Below the pieces are notes generated by a model. That model was not told the origin of the DNA and did not search any database. It worked only from the letters and a program-made list of their open reading frames with translations. 64,000 nucleotides of DNA from Bolinopsis microptera (Eukaryota > Ctenophora > Tentaculata > Lobata > Bolinopsidae), in NCBI RefSeq assembly GCF_026151205.1, contig NC_087076.1, positions 1,125,692 to 1,189,691 on the forward strand. Reading direction: 5' to 3'. The translations under genes and the position numbers were made by a program. Numbering within the stretch: the stretch's first letter is position 1; every line of letters starts with the position of its first letter. This document shows, piece after piece, positions 36,501 through 48,500 of the stretch.

Positions 36501-39500
36501 GTTATTAGTGTGCACTTTGAAATGCACCATTTGTAATAAAATTTCAACCTTCACTCGTTCAGTTAGGAACGGGAGTTACAAGTGCCGCAACGGAGAAATA
36601 ATCAGCTACCTACCAAATAAATTTATACCAGTTGATCTGGATCTTAAGAAATCTCTTCTGGGAGTGGTGGTGACAGGGAGAGGAGATTGGGGCTATCGGA
36701 CAACCTTACAGGAAAATAAAGTAGTGTGCGAAGAAAGTGGGGGTCAGTGCTGTTATGTTGCTTTCTTAAATCGGTTAAATATTAAGGATTCAGTGATCCG
36801 GAACAACCTATGTGTGCTTTCTAAATTAAAACAATGTCCACAGAGTTGAGAATATCTCTGACACCGTCTCAAAACATACTTTACGGATCGAAGATAAAGA
36901 TAAAGTGTACGGGACACGGAGACCACATTTCTCTCAAGCTGGTCAGACTGTCAGATAACTGTCAGCTTGCTGTGGGAATTGGAAACATATCAGCCGAGGT
37001 GAGAAGGTTATTTGCAGTGAACTTAACTATCGAACAGTCAGGCAATCTGCCTTTACAGTTTTCACCAATACAAAATTGCTTACAATACATTGTAATCTGT
37101 ATGTACTCTATAAAAAAAGAAACTCGTCTTAATTATGTACATTGTACATGGGAGATGCTCTTTGCTGTGGAATTAGACGCATATTTTTAACTTGAATCAG
37201 ATAGGAGGTGAACAAGGAAGTTTGGGAGAATACGAATGTCTGATAAAAAGTTTGTTACACCCTAATACACCACTGCTCAGCACCACAACTACCCTTTCGG
37301 CCACGCCTCACTTTTACTCCCCAAACATTACCTACGTGGTCGGCCAGGATGGGAACATGTTCCATAACTGTTCCTATTTCGGGTATCTTAGAGGAACTTT
37401 AACTGCAGCGACAGGTTGGAATTTATTAAAATGGTTATTAAAAATAACTTTTCAATGGTTAAACTTTATAACATTTAAAATGTTAAAAATCAAGATGCAC
37501 AAACTTGTCTTGTTCAGGTGAGGGTTTGGAAATGTTCCATTTGAAGGAAGGTTGTAAAAGACTAGAACCAGTTCCTGGAGTATACAGCTGCACCGTTAAG
37601 AGGGAGGGATCTACTTGGGTTAAGTACAGCCAAGTTAGTGTTTTTCTTATGATTTGAAGAAAGAAAGCAGGAGAACCACAAAAAACTGGAAAAATGTATT
37701 ATTCCGTAAATAATCGATATTGCTAATATTTTTAATAAAACTAAGTATTGATGTCTAGGTGACTGACGGAACATGGTTACAAATACCTGGAAACGTAACG
37801 TTAAGTGAAAAGGAGATAAATATGAAGTGCGTGATGAACAGTGTTATTGTGTTTGATTTCTTTATTAATGATGTCCCGGTCAGATCAACATCAGGTAAGA
37901 ATTAACTTTCTTGGTTTCAAGATTATGGAAAACATGAAAATTAAACCTTAACCTAAATATACAATAAAAATGTAATCTATGTTTCATCTGAGAGCCAGGC
38001 ACAATATATTATTACAAGTAATAACCTGACAACAAACAACTCCTATGCTCCAGGAGCAGAGGTGGGATTGGACTACATACTCATCAGGAATCCAAACCAC
38101 ACTCACGTGGGTGTGGTGGTTTGTCAACTCCCCGGTAAATATAAGGAAACTTCGGGATCTTCAGTGGCATATATCGCCCCCCCCCCCCCCCCCCCCCAGG
38201 ACTTTCCGGCGCCGCGACAAGCCAAACTAGGCAAAATCGTGGCGAATTCGCGGCGAAAGATAATGTATTTGCAGAGCCAAGTTAGATGTCATAAATTCGT
38301 TAACTAGTTCGGATTGAAAGGAGAAATGTGCAATTTGTCGCGGAGAACTGAAAAAATAACGATTTGTCGCGAGGATCTGAGAAAATCGCGATTTGTCGCG
38401 GCAAACGTAAAAAATCGCGATTTGTCGCGGAGAATGGGAAAAAATCGCGATTCCGCAAGTGCCCCGATTTCCTTTTGATCCCCCCCCCCCCTGCTGAGAC
38501 CCCTGAGGGCCGAGTCACGTGATAATCAATATAATCAAGTGATAATCTTAAAGTCATCTGCTCTTGAAGCTAATATTAGCACAAATTATTCGGTGACAAT
38601 GAAACGAGCAAGCGACGCGGGCACGTTTTATTGTAACCCCGTAATTATTCCAAGTTGGGAAGAAAAATCAGCGATCAGCGTGCAACCCTCTAGGCACAGG
38701 ACTTTATTTTGTCAATCATTCCTATTCAGTAAATCGGTATTGATAATATAAATAGGTACAAGAAAATAACCACGTAAATCCTGTATATTCTACTGATTTA
38801 TATTTTCCGCACGTGCCTCGATTTCCTTTTGACCTTGGTCCCCCCACCCCTGCTGAGACCCCTGAGGGCTGAGTCCTCACCGCGCCGATTCCATTTCTAA
38901 CGAAACTGATTTGAAATTGCCAAGATATGCATGCTACTAATAATGCCGAACTTTATGCATGAACATTTTTTATCGCTGTAACGAATGGGGATACACTGCT
39001 CGTATAGCTTTTATTATTGATTTTCTGAGAAATATTGCACCAGAAAATGATTAGTGTCGTTTAAACTAAAGCGTCATAATTTTACATGCTCACCTTCAAT
39101 TAAGGAACCCGGCACAAGGCATTTGGCGCAATAAACGGTCCTCCAGTAGCTAGATTGCCGGGAGAGATTGTGGGAACAGCTGACGAGGAAATTGTTATGA
39201 ACTGTAACGTCAAAGGTGAGCTAAAATAAAATCGTAAAGTAAGAGAGTACGTCTAACAGATTTACCTATTTATAAGATTCGCGAGCAACATAGTGAACTG
39301 AATACTTGAAATTAACAACTAAACAACTAGATCCCTATCTCAGCCCATCCACAAGCAGAAGTTAACTGGTTCACCAGAGATGGTCATATTGGGACCGGAA
39401 CAACTGTCACATTCACTCCTGGATATTCCCTCAATCAAACACATGTTATCTGCGATGCTCGCAACTCGATGGGGTACTCTAGAGTACAGAGCAAGCTTGT

Positions 39501-42500
39501 ACTTGGAGATCTGGATATCATTAACAAAGTGAGTAACATAACTTAGAGATATTTGATATCATTAACAAAGTGGGTAACATAATTTAGAGATATTTGATAT
39601 CATTAACAAAGTGAGTAACATAACTTAGAGATCTTTGATATCATTAACAAAGTGGGTAACATAACTTAGAGATATATTTAATATTAAACTTAGTCCCTTT
39701 AGTTAGAATAATTGGAGAATTGCCAAGAAATATAACTTAAAACTTTTGTTATACTCTTAGAAAAATTAATTATTTCATGCCAGTAACCGAGCCTATAGAA
39801 TATGAGAATAGGGAAGAGGTCCCTCAAAGTAATCAAATCATAGATCGTAGCTCCCAAATATGGCCATAAAGCATGTGTTAAAAAGCACTAATGTTCGATT
39901 CTTTGTATACAGATTCACGATGTGGTGGCTATCACCTTCACGCTGACCAGTCATCTTACTGATTGCTTTGTAATCTTAGTAAATCTATGAATTGCGATCG
40001 CGGAGTCTCCAAATTAATCTATTGTCAATTTGTAAAATCAATATCATGGAATAACTGACATTTTCCTTGCATGTGAAACTTCTTAAAACTGAATTATGCG
40101 ATGGTTTTCTAATTAATAATAGGTCGAATCAAGAATCAAAACTGTAAGTTAAAATTTACAATACAAATAAATACAGGTTTAACTGATCTGGATGGTGGGG
40201 GAGAGGTGAACCATATTTGTCTTGACACGTGACATCGATTAACTGATCAGCTTAATCGCTGTCAAGTGTCAGGAAAAATATGGTACGTCTTCTTGCTAGT
40301 TCAGTGTTTAATGCTAAAATGTTAAATACTGTAGCGGGTGTAGTTTTAATTACGGGCAATATAAAACCTGTCGCTCTCCGTGTTCAGAAACCAATCTAAT
40401 CAAACTTGTAGCAGCAATCAATAATAATGCTGGACAAAGCATCACCAGTTGAATGTTTAGATACCCTAGCTTGTAGTTTATAGCTTTTGAATAAATTTCT
40501 TGAAAAAAAAAATCGGCACCGCACAAAATGATTCCTGCATAGCCTTCAAGCATTCTGAGTCAATATAAAATATTTGTTCATGTAAAGCAAACTAAAATGA
40601 TAGAGTTCACCACAAGTCCATATTTGCAATACAAAGATGGGCGTTTACTTTGTAAAAATTGTAAAAAACAACTGCGAGGTAGTCTCCACAGACCACAAGA
40701 TTGTCTAATGAAACTTTAAGACCGACGTCATGGCGTTTATACAGAGTGTGCTAAGTACCGGATACCTATTCAGTTAATTAGGTAATCAGCCGATCCCACG
40801 GGCTGACAAGATCCTGCAGCTGTTGGTGGATTACATGATCGACACCCAGCTCTTGAATGAGTTATAGTCTTGAAATTTTGGGAACCTGTCCAGTTTTAAA
40901 TTATCAACACAATGCACTAAAAGCTCTATCCCAATCTCTACCCCCATAAGTTTGTCCTTTGCTCATCTCCTGTCATATTATCCGAATTTTCAACACGATA
41001 TCGTTTAAGCTCTGTAGTAAAAAGTCTAGAATTGGTCAAATTTGAATTGTATATTTAGTAACGAGTACCATACTCAGGTTGATTTCTTAGATCTGGACGA
41101 GGGAGATGACGCGATGCTGCAATGTACAGCTGTGGGAATGAAACCGATCACATACGAGTGGAGAACGAAGAAACATCGCATATCAGCAAACAAAACTGCT
41201 CAACTCAGGTCTGAGCTCCGTCTGTGAAGAGCTTAAACAAGCTCTGCTTAAGTTTTAAGCTAACTAATCACTAGTTTGTCTGCACTCAGCTCTACAATCA
41301 TGAGATTTTCCTGGAATAGTCATACTAAATACTTCCATATTTCATGTATTCAAATCAGATGATCAAATAATAATAATCAGTGTCTCGAGATAAAATGGAT
41401 CATAACGTGATCAAAATGTTGAGTTCGTGACCATCCATTTCTTGCAGCCTGTAATACTGCTTACAGTTGAAACATTTTCGTTGGCATAAGATACCTTAAT
41501 TACTTTAAAAAATACCAATTTCATTAATAAGGAAAAGGTTAAACCATGTTTAACTCCATACAATGTTTATTGGGGGGGGGGGAGGGGGCAGCAGTTAATC
41601 AAACGAACCTGCCCATCTAAAACCAACGTCTGACGGCATGGTTAACTAGGAACCCTGATAGATAAATACAACAAAATACAGTAAGATTAGGACTAGATGC
41701 TTCGTGATCGATCGAAGTTCAATAAAAATCACAGCGTTTCTTGGAAGACGAAAAATGTTTGGGTTCGGTTGTTGACATATCTGAGTCCTTAGGGACAAGG
41801 GAATAGCTTAAACTATATATAGTTATATATATATATAATTATGTAGGAGCCCACAAGATTACACGAGGGCCTATGGATTGTGTCCCCGACCAAACAAAGT
41901 TAATAATGGATAGAACTGGTACCTAAACGTAACTCTACATGTATTTTAATGACAGAGCTCGTGTTACAGGAACGTTACAAGGAACACCCCAGAAAAGGTC
42001 ACGTGTGCTGTTTGCTCACCCCTAAGCTGCCTTCAACATACTATTACTCTTAGAGTCAGAGGTGGGAACAAATGTCATGTTTTTGTATTATATATTAAAT
42101 ATTCTTAGTTAAACATTTTGATAAGAAACATTTTGGAAAATTGCTCTCCTTCCCTTCTCTATCAATCGAGTAATTTTTTACTAAAGCATGTTATCAGAAA
42201 TAGCCCTATTTTATTTAGGATAAACTTAACACTTTAACATATCTTATAAAACTCACTACTCAGAGTACACTATCCTTTAGGTGCGCCCAAGAGACTGTCC
42301 CCACCATTTGTAGGTCAACTTAACACCACACACCTGCTTATAGACTGGGAATATCGTGACAATGTTACTTACTCCTTCTACTTCTTAGTCGGGTCGGAAA
42401 AGCCAACAATCTGGCAAAGCTTGACTAAAAATGAAACTGTGATAAAAAGAAGAAAAGGCTTAACTGAGGTAGATATTGGTTTATCAGCTTGAAATGGCAG

Positions 42501-45500
42501 CTTTATAAAAATTATTATGTGAAATGTAGCATCACTGAGATTACGAGATCAGAGTAAATTTCTAAACATTTATTTTCTCTCAGGTAAGGTTTGGAGTGAG
42601 TGCCCAGAACAAATACGGCTCCTCGGTGGTGTCCTACACATGGCCCCCTTTTAACCTCTTCATCCCAGCCCCTAACAACCTCCATGTTCTCCGAGTAGAG
42701 GACACGTTTGTGGAGATAGGCTGGGGAGTGACTGACTGTGAGAGATACGATATAACAGTCGCCAACTCCTCAACAAACTTCACCGTCTCCACCGACCACC
42801 TCCACGGGGTGGAGACCCAGACCCTCCTGATCAGGGGCCTGGTAGCTTGGTCTGAATACCACATTGTGGTCATTCCAAAGGCTCTAAACAGTGCTGGGCC
42901 CTCCAGTAACACGGTTATTGTGCAAACCCTGGCGAGTAAGATGGAGAACCCGGTCGAGAGTCTGGCGGCAGAAATCGTGTCAGTTTCTGAAGTGTTCTTA
43001 TCTTGGGAACCACCTCATATGATAGAATCTAATGGATTGCTGGAAGGGTTTAAGCTGATCGAAGAGTGGCTGCCAATGGAAGCTGACGTGAACTCTAATC
43101 CAGGTGCAAAAGTTTAATCGACACAGTTATACACTATACAGTTTATATGGTTTTCGAAGCAAGATTTAAACTTAACATTTCTATTTCATAATTTAAAAGC
43201 CACTGGATATAACAGGAAACCACTCCAGATACAAAGAAAATCTCCAGAAGACAAGCATTACAATCAGTGAGCCTGGGTTACGCTGCAAGATCTTACCTCG
43301 CCCGAAACCTGCCACCGAAAAGAAAGTATCAGTTCACGATAATTGCGATCGCTTCTGCCGGTTCTGGGCCACCTGCCGACCTAGCTGTAGATACAATGTA
43401 AGACATTTCTTTCCGGTGTTCATTATCAAGAATTTCATAGCTACAAATGAACCAACTTAGAACCAGAAAAATCCCTGGTAATTCTCAGGTATGACAGATA
43501 CGAAGTTCCTAAAAACATAACACCTCTGATGAGCGGTGAGGGTGAGCTGGAGCTGACTTGGGACGGAGTGCCAGGAGAGGATTACAACATCAGGTACTGG
43601 AAACTGGAGAATAAGAAGCAGTATCTGACAGTGAGCAACAGATCGAGGGCTGTTATCCCGCTTCCAGCCGGAGATAATATCATGTGGAACATTCAGGTGA
43701 GATGGATTAATGTCTTCTCGGTCTGAAAAACACTGAATACAACCCCTAAGACATTATGCAGAATAATTGTCTGTACCAAATGTTCCGATCATGTTTTATT
43801 TTCGATATAACCCACTTATAACGCCCTTGCTATCCTGATCCCATGTGACCCAGTGTTACCCCCCAGGTAGGGAGAGAGCACGAAGGTATGGTGTACAAGT
43901 ACTCTGATGTTATCTCTCTAAACACAGTAAACTCTGAAAACCTGCTAGAAATAACTCTGACTCCTGTGAACGGTAATTAATCAAGCAGTCTAAAATGGAC
44001 AAACAATTTGAGTTTGTAAAATAAAATACAGTAGTATAGCTATACTACAGGGTGGCCCAAAAGTGACTACCCACACGCAACCTCTTAATAACTCACGTAA
44101 TTCGTCTCCAAATTGCACCAAAATTTCACTATACTTATACTACTATAAGTAACATATGTTGAAAGTATAGTTCATGTTGTTGGGAGTGGGGTCGGTCTTC
44201 CAAATATGTCTATAAATGACACGTGCTATAAGTAACACGTGCCAAATCCAGAGGACCAGATAAAAATAAAATGGAAGTTTGAACACGGTTACGATCTGAA
44301 CAGTGCGGTCATTTCTCTGTACCCTCTAGAGTTACGAGTAACCAACTTTTCTCAAGATGTTTGGAGAGAGATGGAGAGGACAGGACATAGGAAAGTAGAG
44401 GTTTGTAAACAGTCTCCACTAGTTAAATACAGAGACTAATATTAAATAAAGGCACGGTTCTCAGCCACTCTAAATTAATAAACCACTCACTTAACAGAAT
44501 AATGAGATAATGCACAAAATAAAGCAACTAATTTCTACATGATATTTCTCAAAGCAGCGGCTCTATAACTCCATAAGTAATCACGATTCTGAGAATTGTA
44601 GTGCTGATAAATCTTAAAATCACTCTAATAGTGCTTGGACTGTGGAGGGGGGGGGGGGGGGGGGGGGGGGGGCTGAGGGGTGTGGACGACGTCCACCTAT
44701 TTATTCATTTATTGTTAACGTTTTGATAAAAGTTTCTCTAAATTGACAACAAATATTTTCTTTTGTTTGGATTGTTTTCTAGATCAATTCGCCAGGTAAA
44801 ATTAAAGTGAACCTGTACGAGTGTGTATTTTTACCCTTTCTTGTTCATATTTGAACGAGAGATGAACTGTTTTGACAAAAATGAATATTAATAAATGCCC
44901 CCCCCCCCCCCCCCCCCAACTCAAACCCCTCCCCCAGCAGCTTGTGTGCTGTCCACGACTATAAATAATAAATAAAACCGACAAACCAACTAGTCACGGT
45001 TATCTAACCACATACTATACTTGATCACATACCGATAAATTGGTGGCTCACACAAAATTAGTGCCGAGTACTGCCTCAGTGTAGTACTCCTCAATCAATC
45101 TTAGAATCAACAGGTCCTGGAGAGCACTTAGTAACACACGTACAGCAGGTCCTGGAGAGCACTTAGTAACACACGTACAGCAGGTCCTGGAGAGCACTTA
45201 GTAACATACGTACAGCAGGTCCTGGAGAGCACTTAGTAACACACGTACAGCAGGTGCTGGAGAGCACTTAGTAACACACGTACAGCAGGTGCTGGAGAGC
45301 ACTTAGTAACACACGTACAGACTACAGCCGGTCCTGGAGAGCACTTAGTAACACACGTACAGCCGGTCCTGGAGAGCACTTAGTAACACAGGTACAGCCG
45401 GTCCTGGAGAGCACTTAGTAACACAGGTACAGCTATCCTGGAGAGCACTTAGTAACACACGTACAGCCGGTCCTGGAGAGCACTTAGTAACACACGTACA

Positions 45501-48500
45501 GCCGGTCCTGGAGAGCACTTAGTAACACACGTACAGCCGGTCCTGGAGAGCACTTAGTAACACACGTACAGCCGGTCCTGGAGAGCACTTAGTAACACAC
45601 GTACAGCCGGTCCTGGAGAGCACTTAGTAACACACGTACAGCCGGTCCTGGAGAGCACTTAGTAACACACGTACAGCAGGTCCTGGAGAGCACTTAGTAA
45701 CACACGTACAGCCGGTCCTGGAGAGCACTTAGTAACACACGTACAGCCGGTCCTGGAGAGCACTTAGTAACACACGTACAGCAGGTCCTGGAGAGCACTT
45801 AGTAACACACGTACAGCCGGTCCTGGAGAGCACTTAGTAACACACGTACAGCCGGTCCTGGAGAGCACTTAGTAACACACGTACAGCAGGTCCTGGAGAG
45901 CACTTAGTAACACACGTACAGCAGGTCCTGGAGAGCACTTAGTAACACACGTACAGCAGGTCCTGGAGAGCACTTAGTAACACACGTACAGCAGGTCCTG
46001 GAGAGCACTTAGTAACACACGTACAGCCGGTCCTGGAGAGCACTTAGTAACACACGTACAGCAGGTCCTGGAGAGCACTTAGTAACACACGTACAGCCGG
46101 TCCTGGAGAGCACTTAGTAACACACGTACAGCCGGTCCTGGAGAGCACTTAGTAACACACGTACAGCAGGTCCTGGAGAGCACTTAGTAACACACGTACA
46201 GCAGGTCCTGGAGAGCACTTAGTAACACACGTACAGCAGGTCCTGGAGAGCACTTAGTAACACACGTACAGCAGGTCCTGGAGAGCACTTAGTAACACAC
46301 GTACAGCAGGTCCTGGAGAGCACTTAGTAACACACGTACAGCAGGTCCTGGAGAGCACTTAGTAACACACGTACAGCAGGTCCTGGAGAGCACTTAGTAA
46401 CACACGTACAGCAGGTCCTGGAGAGCACTTAGTAACACACGTACAGCAGGTCCTGGAGAGCACTTAGTAACACACGTACAGCAGGTCCTGGAGAGCACTT
46501 AGTAACACACGTACAGCAGGTCCTGGAGAGCACTTAGTAACACACGTACAGCAGGTCCTGGAGAGCACTTAGTAACACACGTACAGCAGGTCCTGGAGAG
46601 CACTTAGTAACACACGTACAGCAGGTCCTGGAGAGCACTTAGTAACACACGTACAGCAGGTCCTGGAGAGCACTTAGTAACACACGTACAGCAGGTCCTG
46701 GAGAGCACTTAGTAACACACGTACAGCAGGTCCTGGAGAGCACTTAGTAACACACGTACAGCAGGTCCTGGAGAGCACTTAGTAACACACGTACAGCAGG
46801 TCCTGGAGAGCACTTAGTAACACACGTACAGCAGGTCCTGGAGAGCACTTAGTAACACACGTACAGCAGGTCCTGGAGAGCACTTAGTAACACACGTACA
46901 GCAGGTCCTGGAGAGCACTTAGTAACACACGTACAGCAGGTCCTGGAGAGCACTTAGTAACACACGTACAGCAGGTCCTGGAGAGCACTTAGTAACACAC
47001 GTACAGCAGGTCCTGGAGAGCACTTAGTAACACACGTACAGCAGGTCCTGGAGAGCACTTAGTAACACACGTACAGCAGGTCCTGGAGAGCACTTAGTAA
47101 CACACGTACAGCAGGTCCTGGAGAGCACTTAGTAACACACGTACAGCAGGTCCTGGAGAGCACTTAGTAACACACGTACAGCAGGTCCTGGAGAGCACTT
47201 AGTAACACACGTACAGCAGGTCCTGGAGAGCACTTAGTAACACACGTACAGCAGGTCCTGGAGAGCACTTAGTAACACACGTACAGCAGGTCCTGGAGAG
47301 CACTTAGTAACACACGTACAGCAGGTCCTGGAGAGCACTTAGTAACACACGTACAGCAGGTCCTGGAGAGCACTTAGTAACACACGTACAGCAGGTCCTG
47401 GAGAGCACTTAGTAACACACGTACAGCAGGTCCTGGAGAGCACTTAGTAACACACGTACAGCAGGTCCTGGAGAGCACTTAGTAACACACGTACAGCAGG
47501 TCCTGGAGAGCACTTAGTAACACACGTACAGCAGGTCCTGGAGAGCACTTAGTAACACACGTACAGCAGGTCCTGGAGAGCACTTAGTAACACACGTACA
47601 GCAGGTCCTGGAGAGCACTTAGTAACACACGTACAGCAGGTCCTGGAGAGCACTTAGTAACACACGTACAGCAGGTCCTGGAGAGCACTTAGTAACACAC
47701 GTACAGCAGGTCCTGGAGAGCACTTAGTAACACACGTACAGCAGGTCCTGGAGAGCACTTAGTAACACACGTACAGCAGGTCCTGGAGAGCACTTAGTAA
47801 CACACGTACAGCAGGTCCTGGAGAGCACTTAGTAACACACGTACAGCAGGTCCTGGAGAGCACTTAGTAACACACGTACAGCAGGTCCTGGAGAGCACTT
47901 AGTAACACACGTACAGCAGGTCCTGGAGAGCACTTAGTAACACACGTACAGCAGGTCCTGGAGAGCACTTAGTAACACACGTACAGCAGGTCCTGGAGAG
48001 CACTTAGTAACACACGTACAGCAGGTCCTGGAGAGCACTTAGTAACACACGTACAGCAGGTCCTGGAGAGCACTTAGTAACACACGTACAGCAGGTCCTG
48101 GAGAGCACTTAGTAACACACGTACAGCAGGTCCTGGAGAGCACTTAGTAACACACGTACAGCAGGTCCTGGAGAGCACTTAGTAACACACGTACAGCAGG
48201 TCCTGGAGAGCACTTAGTAACACACGTACAGCAGGTCCTGGAGAGCACTTAGTAACACACGTACAGCAGGTCCTGGAGAGCACTTAGTAACACACGTACA
48301 GCAGGTCCTGGAGAGCACTTAGTAACACACGTACAGCAGGTCCTGGAGAGCACTTAGTAACACACGTACAGCAGGTCCTGGAGAGCACTTAGTAACACAC
48401 GTACAGCAGGTCCTGGAGAGCACTTAGTAACACACGTACAGCAGGTCCTGGAGAGCACTTAGTAACACACGTACAGCAGGTCCTGGAGAGCACTTAGTAA

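Noticed and set aside
36834-36870. A 38-base intron joining the lectin and Ig segments
   Set aside because: GTGTGC...CACAG could be read as an intron, but its length is below that of the others in the window and the resulting junction codon is a stop.
42634-42912. Minus-strand ORF of 92 residues
   Set aside because: Antisense shadow of the FN3 exon 42584-43103.
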